Of a stretch of 64,000 bases of DNA, positions 35,996 through 48,921 are shown piece by piece (within the stretch, counting starts at the first letter, position 1; every line of letters begins with the position of its first letter). The notes under the pieces are model-generated. The model was not told where the DNA came from, ran no database searches, and worked only from the letters and a program-made list of their open reading frames with translations. The DNA lies in contig CM069436.1 of assembly GCA_035610365.1 (NCBI GenBank), positions 35,781,117 to 35,845,116 of the forward strand. The letters are read 5' to 3'. A program made the position numbers and the translations under genes. Source of the stretch: Aquatica leii (lineage: Eukaryota > Arthropoda > Insecta > Coleoptera > Lampyridae).

Positions 35996-37749
35996 CCCAC
36001 AAAACCATAAGTTCCATGTAGGTTCGATAAGCATTCCCAAATATTCATTTCTAAAGCATTCCACTAGTAGTTTGTGTATGGACTTCTAATAACACACTTA
36101 ATTTAAAACGTATTCTATAAGAATGCCTATATAAGAAGAATAAAGTACTCTAAAAGATTCTTTTAAAAACACTTCTATAGGAATACTATATTTAATTTAA
36201 GAAAGAAGTGCTTATAACAGCCTTAAAATGGCAGTTTATTGGAATCACCAAAGTATTAGAAATGTAGCATTCTAATGACGTTCTCATATTGATTCTATAA
36301 TAATGCATATAGAAGGAGAATAAAGTACCCTAAAAGATTCCTTAAAAATCACTCCTATAGGCCTTCTATATTGATATAAAAAATAAAGTGTTTATAGTAG
36401 CCTTGACAATGTATTAAAATTCAAGTATAACGATTAACATGATAACATTCTTTTAGTGTTTTAGTACCTCTAAAATCGGTTTAATCGTTCTTTATTTGAG
36501 ATAAAGAAATATAATTTTTAATATCAGAAAAAACCGTTTGTACAAGTTGCTAAATTGTAATACCTAAACAAAAATAACTTCCTGTAGAGATTAAACGCCC
36601 ACATCTAAATTTTGTTGATAAAGATATGTATGCAATAAAAAACCTATGCATTCGCGTTTGATACTGTAAATGTAAATAAGATTGTTGGTTTCTGAGAATT
36701 GTGACGAGGTATGTACCGACTACCGAGTTTGATTCACCAGAAACGCTTCTAAGTAAGTACTTATACGGTTACGGGTATATGCAGCAATATGCAGTTTTAC
36801 GTTTACGAAAGGAAGACGACTTCGGGCTTAGTCTATATTTGTAAATGTGTTCTTTTTTGTGCTGAATTAAAGAAGAAAAAGCTATTAGAAATTCTGCTGA
36901 TTTAAGTAAAAGTAAGTACAAAAAGAAACAATTGACAACATATCTATTTTTGTACGATCAGCTTATCCACGTTTTAGCGCTTTATTGTTATTGCTTATTT
37001 TTTACTTGGCATCCAGTTATTTTTTTAGAGCAGGGGTGGCCAACCTGCGGACTTAAACTTAAAAAGCATTGTAATAAAAATTTATTTTATTCATAAAAGA
37101 AACATATTTTTGATATGAATCTAGTAAAAATGCATGCAACTGATAATAAATAATAAAAAATAATTAATCGCATAATTTTGTTATAGAGTTAACCCAAAGT
37201 TGATTCAAAGGAATTCCTATAGATGTTATTAATGAGAAGATGTTCCAATGGCTACGTCATGGCAAAGCGAGATTAAAAAATGAAATAATTAGGATGATGC
37301 AGCATACTACAAATTTGCAAACCATTGATTAAAAATTATTATAGTTTAGACAAAGATACTGTACAAATTTCTTAATAAAAAATGACTTAAAACTAATCAT
37401 TTCATGCTTTTTGTGTTTCTTATGGTATGCTATTAAAACCCTGTAAAAGCATGCAAATCAATTACCTTTTAGTCGTTAACTTTGTCATGCTATTCTACAA
37501 CATAGGAAAGTACTACATTGGCACTATTTTAAAGCATTCTAATGGAACGTGAAAACTTCTACCTTTGGCCTGCTTTTGTACAACGTCTAATAGGACTCTA
37601 TAAGCACTAACTGTACAGCATTCTACTGGAGTGTCAAAACCTATCTCTAAACATAAACCATTCTACTGCTACAGGAAGGCTTTCAGTAATATCAATACTG
37701 CCTTTATGCTTCTAAAAGCATTATTATGGAACCTATTTGGTTTTGTGGG
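35996..37749 (+). mobile_element. Non-autonomous TA-flanked element of 1754 bp in unit 2
   Basis: The element starts CCCACAAAACCA and ends with its inverse, flanked by TA at 35994-35995 and 37750-37751. Unit 1 has the matching empty site with one TA, which proves an insertion. No transposase was found. Both ends carry many copies of a word like AGCATTCTA(A/C)TGG (for example near 36056, 36269, 37540, 37617 and 37659). A roughly 120-bp segment is imperfectly repeated near 36110-36230 and 36295-36410. Confidence 0.9.
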
Positions 37750-37817
37750 TATCTGTGTAATTGTTTAGAATAATACTAACAAAATTGTTTTAAACAGATA
37801 TAATAAATTTACTTATA

Positions 37818-40800
37818 CAGGGTGTCCCACTTAAGCGTACTTCCTCGATAGCTCCCTTATTAATATCAAATAAATATCTTAAAATAAGTTTTATCGAATC
37901 AAATTCTCCATCCCCCAAAATTATTTTCAATTATACAGGATGTCTCATATCTGCTGGGCGGGACCCAATTTCATGGTCAGTTTAATAAGCCTTCTTTATA
38001 CTTAAAACCGTTGGTTTTCGAGATAATCCGAAAAAACTGCTTTTGCAGCGTCTTACGCCATTTTGAATATCTCGTGAATGATCGCACTTACAGCAATGCG
38101 GTTTAGACCATTTGATTTAAGAAGAAACGAACTACGATTCTAACTCTTTACCTTTCGTAAAAAATATCATTGAAATTTTTAACTGCCAAACATTTTTTGG
38201 GAATTTCTGTGAATCCGCTATAATCTTGGATGTCTTGGATGACGGATTGCTTCTTTCAAAGTTGAATAGACGGCTGGTTACGTCTAATGTGGCTCCCATT
38301 GTAATTTATTGCTATTATACATCGTAATGATCTGAGCAAATGTAATTATTGAGGTTATTTAAAAAAAAATCAAATTAAAATTTGTAAATAGTTTTATAAT
38401 ATTTATTAATTTACAAGAAATTACAGCAAATGCTCGATTTGCATACCATTGTGCTCTAAACACTTTCTCATTCGTATTTTAAAGAGGTTGCCGACATTGT
38501 TCAAAATATATGGCGTTCATACGCATAAACCTTATTTTTTATGTAGCCCCAAAGAAATAAATTGCATTTTGTACAGTAAAGCGATATTGCTGGCCAATGT
38601 GTTGGCCCTCCTCTTCCGATCCAGCGATCCTGGAAATGCGCGTTTAAGAAATTCCTGATTTCTCAAGTAGCATGCTCCGTCGTGTTATAGCCACATATTC
38701 TGCCTTACTGCCAAGGGGACATCTTCTAATAATTCGTTAAGCTGATGTTGTAGAAAGTGTAGGTACATTCTTCCATTCACGTTCTCATCGAAAAATGACG
38801 GTATTGGGAAGTTGTGCGAGAAATAAGAGGATTCTCAGTATTTAAACAATGAAAATTGTGTCGGTTAACCAACCCATTTTTGTAAAAAGTCGATTCATTA
38901 GAAAAGAAGAGGTTTTTAAACAAATCCTCTTTTTCGATAAATTTGTTAGTGGCCCATTCTGCAAACGTCGTCCGCGACCTAAAATTATAAGCGACTTTTG
39001 GCTTAGACCGCGTCGTAGTTAAACACCCAGACTTTTAGGCTTGGTCGTAATCTCTAGTTGAAAGCCAAAACAAGAAGTAGAACTTGGCCTTTAACGTATT
39101 GTCGCTCGTGAACTACAACAAAATGACGTTTTGTAAGACATGCAGCTGGCATCTTCAGAGTGGTAAATGTCACTGAAGGAAAAAGTGTAAATAACGATAT
39201 TTATTCATTTATTTTATTTATTCGATAACACTTATTTTAAGAACATTTTTTGATATTTTTATTAAGGGGGTACTCCTGGAAAAAAGTTAAAAGTCGTCGA
39301 CTGAAACAATAAAGTTCGAAGAAAGATACCGTTCTAAACCTGCAATAGTCTGTGGTGTTGAAAAAATTAATCTGACGTGTGTATATAAACGCTATGTGAG
39401 ATAGAGGAATTATAGATAAGAAGTGATGACAAAGTACTTTCAATGCAACTACTAAACGTTTTACAAAAGTAAAATTAAACGTGTACAGTTATTGAAATAC
39501 ATACATAATTGCATGTTCAAATTTGAAACACCGAAGCATTATTCTTATCAATAATACTGCCGTAATCTTGCGTCAATCGGGTGTCGGAATGTGAAGTCGC
39601 GCTTTAAGATAAGCACGTCTAGCTTTTAATGTAATGCAATTTATAATAATTTAGAAAATAGTGTTTAAAATCCGATAAAATTTGAAACGTTTTCTTAAAT
39701 TCACAGTTATTGTTTATATAAATATGCAGATAGGTATTCATCGTATTCATAATACGTAAATGACTCAAATCAGTTTTTCACAAAACTGGATTCGTGGGGA
39801 AATCTTTTAAGGGATGTTTATTGTACTGTAATAACTTGTCGGATTCCGAGATTTAAATAATTAATAAGATTGAAGGCAATTTAATTATTTTAAATAAAAT
39901 GAATACATAAGGGTTAATTCTTTAATACAGGCCAAGGTTATACATCTGTTCTCGAGTACAATCTTACGAATACTACCACCATAACTACCCCTTATTTTTA
40001 GTTAACGATAGAATGTTAAAAATAGCTCTTAATATTTCACGCCACATTAAAACGTGCCTAAATACAAAATTTTAATTAAACGAAGTCTACACTTCTTAGA
40101 AAAAGCTCTAACAGTACTATTTGCATTTCAATGTAGATTGCTGGTGTCTGTTGGTTGATTTACAGGACTGCTTACAAAACTAGTTACATCGGCGGCTTAC
40201 TGCTGTTTGTAAATAAACCGTAAAACAAACGATGATCTATTTGAAAAACAAAGACAACTTTATAATTTTTAGAAATAAAACAATAGGTAGGTAGTTAACC
40301 TTTAATAAACTTACGACTAAAAATACAAATATTGCAATTTGGTATACAACATAATCTAAATTATCATTGTTGTATCGAATTACGGTTTTACTTTAGAAAC
40401 TGTAACGGTGTTTTTGGTGCTGTTCGTAGACTTACAATTTTAAATAGATATTAAAAACAGCGGATTAAATAAAACGCAAGTAATGTTTTCAGGTTGCTTA
40501 ATACTGTTGATGCCGTCGTTCCAAACATGATAAATCTTGTAATTTGATACCGAAGCTAAACCGCAATTTTAATAAGAACGCCTAGAAATAGGCAACTAAC
40601 ATAACAAAAATTTGAAAAAAACCCATTTCGTAATGGACATTTATCTCCCAATCTATAATATCTATTGCAATAATTCAAAGATTGTTTGTTTTAGATAGAA
40701 TAAATCTAGGTACCTAAAGAGGCTTTTTTAAATTTAAGCCCGTAATTACAAAGATAAAATACTGCAAATATAGGTCAACTTTAATAAGCTAGAATTAAAA

Positions 40801-40998
40801 AAATAGCAACTTAACATAAAATATCTCTCTTTAGGTACATACATTCAACCTTTCTTAAGAAGTAGAAGTTTGATTTGTTCAGTTATCTTTTATAGTTTTC
40901 ACGAAAACTTTCCATTACGAACACTCTAAAAATGAATACCGGGAGTACCCCCTTAATAAAGAAGCTATCGAGGAAGTACGCTTAAGTTGGACACCATG
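37818..40998 (-). mobile_element. 3.18-kb TA-flanked inverted-repeat transposon, copy in unit 2
   Basis: Same element as in unit 1, with TA at 37816-37817 and 40999-41000 and the same decayed minus-strand transposase (about 38420-39180). Confidence 0.85.
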
Positions 40999-43919
40999 TA
41001 TGTTGCAATTGCTAAAAACAATAATAGTTTTAATTTTATATGAGTTAATTGTAATTGTAATTTCAAAAAATTTGAATTTCGTTATTACAGGTTTTAGTTT
41101 CATCAACATATGTTATTAAATTTTATAAAAATAATACATACTCGAATAACTGTTTTTAACAAAGTTACCCTATAAAAATTAGCACAAAAAATGTTGTGTA
41201 TTTCACGTCCTAAAAGTAGCATTTTCTGGACTCAAGATCCAAATAACTATAATTAGCAGTTAAGTTGATGTAATAAAATGTTTGCTGCTTTTTTTGCATT
41301 TGCTTAATCTATTGTTTCAAGTTGATTAACCTCAAGACAATTTAAATTTAAAAATTTCGTAAAAAACTTTATACGACAATGGTTTTGATAAATTAAGAAT
41401 AATTATAAATTTATTCAAAAAATTTCTAAATTAAAATGAAACAATAATATGGCAACAGATATTTTATGCTTGAAAATATAATTTCAGATTCGATTTCAGT
41501 TGAAATTGAATTTGTATGTTATTTAAGAATGCAATTAACTATACTAAATTACTAATCATTAGAATTGATGTTATAAGTATCGGAAATTGTAAAACTTAAA
41601 AGTAAATTTCGAACGCTTTTGTCTTTGTCGAGACAGTCACATGAAAAATACAATATAGGTACAAATAAAGTTTCAATAAATATTAATACTATTAAAACGA
41701 AAATTGCATTTTAATTAAGTAAATAGGTATACCAAACTAATAAACTAAACTATTTAGCAGAATTATTCCTTTCTGATATTAAAATTTCCTAATAAGTAGA
41801 AACACACCTTAATTGCCTTCGTACTCCGCCTAAGCAATTTAATTTCACAGAATATCAATACACTCAGGATGTTCCTTAACAATTTCCTGTCTTACAAAAA
41901 CGGGTGTGCATGAACAAGAAAATGATGGGCTGCACAATTATTCGCAAAACACCACAAACGTCTGGTTCAATAAATAAGGAATTGTAAAAATATCAAACAT
42001 TTCTGTACTCGCATAATTAAATCATTGGTTTTCTACATAATTATTACAATTAATCTGTTACGGTTTTCTGTATATCACAATACGCACCTGACGAATGTGA
42101 CACAAAACGCAAGAATGATAATAAAGGTACATCCTTAAACTCGCCAACAAATAATCTCTAACATATAATTGTTCGTAAATAACAGTGGCACTTTTATATT
42201 ACTTTTCCATAAACACTGATCTGTTGAAATAAAACTAAGAGTAATATCACAAAAGAGATTTACGTTCAATTGCATCAATAGAGACCAATCCAAGCATTCA
42301 TTCACGTAACTTATATTGCTACAAGGCAAAACCGGCTACACGATTTTCATCGTTCAAACTGTTGCCAGCAGATCTAATTTTTTCAGGAAATGGCGTGGAA
42401 GCGATTGTTTTGTTCGATATACGTAGAAAGATTTAATATTTTTCTGTGGTAAAAGTTGCAGTGACGTATTTATTATCAGATTAAGAAATTCGGTGAAATA
42501 AAATCTACTGCAAACTAGCAACCAAGCTCTTTCACACGTTAAGGATTGAGATTTAATTTTCCAATTATGCTACTGTTAGATTTTCGATTTTAAAAAAGTA
42601 TAAAATGCAAATACTGTTTGAAATTTAATTCTGTAGCAGCTGCACCTGGAAAAACCGTAATAATTTTCAAAGACGATAGTGTGAATTTTAATGGTTAAAA
42701 AATACACCAATAAGAAAAACCCGTGTCCAGAGACGAGCGTTCAAACGGCGCTCATTAATACAGGCGTATTTTTGAGAGTGGTTTATTAGTTTATTTCAAT
42801 ACAGAAAATCAAAAATAAGAAATAAGCGATACAAAAAAATCGTCAACCTCATATTTATAAACAAGCACACAGAAATTATGCTATCGGCTGATTTTTTAAT
42901 GAAATGTACACAAATGTGTATATTTAAGTAAACTGCCAATTTAATCCAGGGTTTCATCTATCATAACGTTGGTATTATATTTAGTACCGGACTATGTCAT
43001 TTAATTCGAGATCAAAGTGTTTATGCAATTGAAACTTGATCTGATCCTCTCTATAGTACGGTATTATAATTTAGTTCCGAACCAAAACATAGTACTGAAC
43101 TGAATAATGTTTAAACATTTGGCATTTTAATACCGAACTATACATTTAATCCGCATTTCGACAGTCGGCTTTATACCTAGTAAAGTGCAAATGAATAACC
43201 AAATTTAATTTAAAAAATGCCAATAAAACAGTAGCACAATCGTTGCGTATGTAAAAAGCTAAATTGTGCCTGCAGTCTGATGAAACACAAACCAAAGTTA
43301 CTTCATTAAATAGAAGTGGACTGATTAAAAATCGTTTCGATTGACCAATTAATTACGAATTTAATGGAATTGGTTTCATTAGAGTTAAAATGTTATAATA
43401 TATAATATTTTTGACGCATTTCGGCAAAGATAAATAGAAATTATATAAGTTATTATAATTTATACTTTATTTTGCATAATTTAATATTAGTCTTGAAGAT
43501 TTGATACTTATCGACAAATGTTTTATTTAGGAATTTATAACATTAGAAACAATATCTTTGTCAATAGAAAAAATGCTAATGGGCAAGTTAATACAAGAAT
43601 TTTGATTACATATACTATTAAAATAAAAGTTAATCACATCAAATGATTGATAAGCAAAATTAAAAGATTCTAAAACACTAGAAACTAAAATATCTTGATT
43701 ATCTTTAATAATTTTCAGATTTAAATAAAGCATAATTGTTTCAAATAAATTTTTTTTGTGCTTCCGTCCGTTTTGATGTATTTTACAGCCATCATAATCA
43801 ACCGGAAATTTTACTATTCTGGCCTAGGCCGGTAAAATATACTAAAAGTTAGCACTAATAATCATTAATTAATTAAACGCCATCTATTTTTGTGTCAGAT
43901 GTATTAACATACACCATTA

Positions 43920-45675
43920 CCCACAAAACCATAAGTTCCATGTAGGTTCGATAAGCATTCCCAAATATTCATTTCTAAAGCATTCCACTAGTAGTTTGTG
44001 TATGGACTTCTAATAACACACTTAATTTAAAACGTATTCTATAAGAATGCCTATATAAGAAGAATAAAGTACTCTAAAAGATTCTTTTAAAAACACTTCT
44101 ATAGGAATACTATATTTAATTTAAGAAAGAAGTGCTTATAACAGCCTTAAAATGGCAGTTTATTGGAATCACCAAAGTATTAGAAATGTAGCATTCTAAT
44201 GACGTTCTCATATTGATTCTATAATAATGCATATAGAAGGAGAATAAAGTACCCTAAAAGATTCCTTAAAAATCACTCCTATAGGCCTTCTATATTGATA
44301 TAAAAAATAAAGTGTTTATAGTAGCCTTGACAATGTATTAAAATTCAAGTATAACGATTAACATGATAACATTCTTTTAGTGTTTTAGTACCTCTAAAAT
44401 CGGTTTAATCGTTCTTTATTTGAGATAAAGAAATATAATTTTTAATATCAGAAAAAACCGTTTGTACAAGTTGCTAAATTGTAATACCTAAACAAAAATA
44501 ACTTCCTGTAGAGATTAAACGCCCACATCTAAATTTTGTTGATAAAGATATGTATGCAATAAAAAACCTATGCATTCGCGTTTGATACTGTAAATGTAAA
44601 TAAGATTGTTGGTTTCTGAGAATTGTGACGAGGTATGTACCGACTACCGAGTTTGATTCACCAGAAACGCTTCTAAGTAAGTACTTATACGGTTACGGGT
44701 ATATGCAGCAATATGCAGTTTTACGTTTACGAAAGGAAGACGACTTCGGGCTTAGTCTATATTTGTAAATGTGTTCTTTTTTGTGCTGAATTAAAGAAGA
44801 AAAAGCTATTAGAAATTCTGCTGATTTAAGTAAAAGTAAGTACAAAAAGAAACAATTGACAACATATCTATTTTTGTACGATCAGCTTATCCACGTTTTA
44901 GCGCTTTATTGTTATTGCTTATTTTTTACTTGGCATCCAGTTATTTTTTTAGAGCAGGGGTGGCCAACCTGCGGACTTAAACTTAAAAAGCATTGTAATA
45001 AAAAATTTATTTTATTCATAAAAAGAAACATATTTTTGATATGAATCTAGTGAAAATGCATGCAACTGATAATAAATAATAAAAAATAATTAATCGCATA
45101 ATTTTGTTATAGAGTTAACCCAAAGTTGATTCAAAGGAATTCCTATAGATGTTATTAATGAGAAGATGTTCCAATGGCTACGTCATGGCAAAGCGAGATT
45201 AAAAAATGAAATAATTAGGATGATGCAGCATACTACAAATTTGCAAACCATTGATTAAAAATTATTATAGTTTAGACAAAGATACTGTACAAATTTCTTA
45301 ATAAAAAATGACTTAAAACTAATCATTTCATGCTTTTTGTGTTTCTTATGGTATGCTATTAAAACCCTGTAAAAGCATGCAAATCAATTACCTTTTAGTC
45401 GTTAACTTTGTCATGCTATTCTACAACATAGGAAAGTACTACATTGGCACTATTTTAAAGCATTCTAATGGAACGTGAAAACTTCTACCTTTGGCCTGCT
45501 TTTGTACAACGTCTAATAGGACTCTATAAGCACTAACTGTACAGCATTCTACTGGAGTGTCAAAACCTATCTCTAAACATAAACCATTCTACTGCTACAG
45601 GAAGGCTTTCAGTAATATCAATACTGCCTTTATGCTTCTAAAAGCATTATTATGGAACCTATTTGGTTTTGTGGG
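43920..45675 (+). mobile_element. Non-autonomous TA-flanked element of 1756 bp in unit 3
   Basis: Copy of the element in unit 2 with the same CCCACAAAACCA ends and TA flanks at 43918-43919 and 45676-45677. It was present before units 2 and 3 separated. Confidence 0.9.
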
Positions 45676-45743
45676 TATCTGTGTAATTGTTTAGAATAAT
45701 ACTAACAAAATTGTTTTAAACAGATATAATAAATTTACTTATA

Positions 45744-48700
45744 CAGGGTGTCCCACTTAAGCGTACTTCCTCGATAGCTCCCTTATTAATATCAAATAAA
45801 TATCTTAAAATAAGTTTTATCGAATCAAATTCTCCATCCCCCAAAATTATTTTCAATTATACAGGATGTCTCATATCTGCTGGGCGGGACCCAATTTCAT
45901 GGTCAGTTTAATAAGCCTTCTTTATACTTAAAAACGTTGGTTTTCGAGATAATCCGAAAAAACTGCTTTTGCAGCGTCTTACGCCATTTTGAATATCTCG
46001 TGAATGATCGCACTTACAGCAATGCGGTTTAGACCATTTGATTTAAGAAGAAACGAACTACGATTCTAACTCTTTACCTTTCGTAAAAAATATCATTGAA
46101 ATTTTTAACTGCCAAACATTTTTTGGGAATTTCTGTGAATCCGCTATAATCTTGGATGTCTTGGATGACGGATTGCTTCTTTCAAAGTTGAATAGACGGC
46201 TGGTTACGTCTAATGTGGCTCCCATTGTAATTTATTGCTATTATACATCGTAATGATCTGAGCAAATGTAATTATTGAGGTTATTTAAAAAAAAATCAAA
46301 TTAAAATTTGTAAATAGTTTTATAATATTTATTAATTTACAAGAAATTACAGCAAATGCTCGATTTGCATACCATTGTGCTCTAAACACTTTCTCATTCG
46401 TATTTTAAAGAGGTTGCCGACATTGTTCAAAATATATGGCGTTCATACGCATAAACCTTATTTTTTATGTAGCCCCAAAGAAATAAATTGCATTTTGTAC
46501 AGTAAAGCGATATTGCTGGCCAATGTGTTGGCCCTCCTCTTCCGATCCAGCGATCCTGGAAATGCGCGTTTAAGAAATTCCTGATTTCTCAAGTAGCATG
46601 CTCCGTCGTGTTATAGCCACATATTCTGCCTTACTGCCAAGGGGACATCTTCTAATAATTCGTTAAGCTGATGTTGTAGAAAGTGTAGGTACATTCTTCC
46701 ATTCACGTTCTCATCGAAAAATGACGGTATTGGGAAGTTGTGCGAGAAATAAGAGGATTCTCAGTATTTAAACAATGAAAATTGTGTCGGTTAACCAACC
46801 CATTTTTGTAAAAAGTCGATTCATTAGAAAAGAAGAGGTTTTTAAACAAATCCTCTTTTCGATAAATTTGTTAGTGGCCCATTCTGCAAACGTCGTCCGC
46901 GACCTAAAATTATAAGCGACTTTTGGCTTAGACCGCGTCGTAGTTAAACACCCAGACTTTTAGGCTTGGTCGTAATCTCTAGTTGAAAGCCAAAACAAGA
47001 AGTAGAACTTGGCCTTTAACGTATTGTCGCTCGTGAACTACAACAAAATGACGTTTTGTAAGACATGCAGCTGGCATCTTCAGAGTGGTAAATGTCACTG
47101 AAGGAAAAAGTGTAAATAACGATATTTATTCATTTATTTTATTTATTCGATAACACTTATTTTAAGAACATTTTTTGATATTTTTATTAAGGGGGTACTC
47201 CTGGAAAAAAGTTAAAAGTCGTCGACTGAAACAATAAAGTTCGAAGAAAGATACCGTTCTAAACCTGCAATAGTCTGTGGTGTTGAAAAAATTAATCTGA
47301 CGTGTGTATATAAACGCTATGTGAGATAGAGGAATTATAGATAAGAAGTGATGACAAAGTACTTTCAATGCAACTACTAAACGTTTTACAAAAGTAAAAT
47401 TAAACGTGTACAGTTATTGAAATACATACATAATTGCATGTTCAAATTTGAAACACCGAAGCATTATTCTTATCAATAATACTGCCGTAATCTTGCGTCA
47501 ATCGGGTGTCGGAATGTGAAGTCGCGCTTTAAGATAAGCACGTCTAGCTTTTAATGTAATGCAATTTATAATAATTTAGAAAATAGTGTTTAAAATCCGA
47601 TAAAATTTGAAACGTTTTCTTAAATTCACAGTTATTGTTTATATAAATATGCAGATAGGTATTCATCGTATTCATAATACGTAAATGACTCAAATCAGTT
47701 TTTCACAAAACTGGATTCGTGGGGAAATCTTTTTAAGGGATGTTTATTGTACTGTAATAACTTGTCGGATTCCGAGATTTAAATAATTAATAAGATTGAA
47801 GGCAATTTAATTATTTTAAATAAAATGAATACATAAGGGTTAATTCTTTAATACAGGCCAAGGTTATACATCTGTTCTCGAGTACAATCTTACGAATACT
47901 ACCACCATAACTACCCCTTATTTTTAGTTAACGATAGAATGTTAAAAATAGCTCTTAATATTTCACGCCACATTAAAACGTGCCTAAATACAAAATTTTA
48001 ATTAAACGAAGTCTACACTTCTTAGAAAAAGCTCTAACAGTACTATTTGCATTTCAATGTAGATTGCTGGTGTCTGTTGGTTGATTTACAGGACTGCTTA
48101 CAAAACTAGTTACATCGGCGGCTTACTGCTGTTTGTAAATAAACCGTAAAACAAACGATGATCTATTTGAAAAACAAAGACAACTTTATAATTTTTAGAA
48201 ATAAAACAATAGGTAGGTAGTTAACCTTTAATAAACTTACGACTAAAAATACAAATATTGCAATTTGGTATACAACATAATCTAAATTATCATTGTTGTA
48301 TCGAATTACGGTTTTACTTTAGAAACTGTAACGGTGTTTTTGGTGCTGTTCGTAGACTTACAATTTTAAATAGATATTAAAAACAGCGGATTAAATAAAA
48401 CGCAAGTAATGTTTTCAGGTTGCTTAATACTGTTGATGCCGTCGTTCCAAACATGATAAATCTTGTAATTTGATACCGAAGCTAAACCGCAATTTTAATA
48501 AGAACGCCTAGAAATAGGCAACTAACATAACAAAATTTGAAAAAACCCATTTCTGTAATGGACATTTATCTCCCAATCTATAATATCTATTGCAATAATT
48601 CAAAGATTGTTTGTTTTAGATAGAATAAATCTAGGTACCTAAAGAGGCTTTTTAAATTTAAGCCCGTAATTACAAAGATAAAATACTGCAAATATAGGTC

Positions 48701-48921
48701 AACTTTAATAAGCTAGAATTAAAAAAATAGCAACTTAACATAAAATATCTCTCTTTAGGTACATACATTCAACCTTTCTTAAGAAGTAGAAGTTTGATTT
48801 GTTCAGTTATCTTTATAGTTTTCACGAAAACTTTCCATTACGAACACTCTAAAAATGAATACCGGGAGTACCCCCTTAATAAAGAAGCTATCGAGGAAGT
48901 ACGCTTAAGTTGGACACTATG
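45744..48921 (-). mobile_element. 3.18-kb TA-flanked inverted-repeat transposon, copy in unit 3
   Basis: Same element as in units 1 and 2, bordered by TA at 45742-45743 and 48922-48923. The right end differs by a few bases (GGACACTATG). Confidence 0.85.

Larger units (their letters stand above)
34919..42843 (+). repeat. Tandem unit 2 (7.9 kb)
   Basis: Same order as unit 1 plus a 138-bp block (about 35796-35932, with a CCTAGG-centred short palindrome) and the 1754-bp TA element at 35996-37749. Carries some private single-base changes, including one-base deletions near 42124 and 42157 relative to units 1 and 3. Confidence 0.93.
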
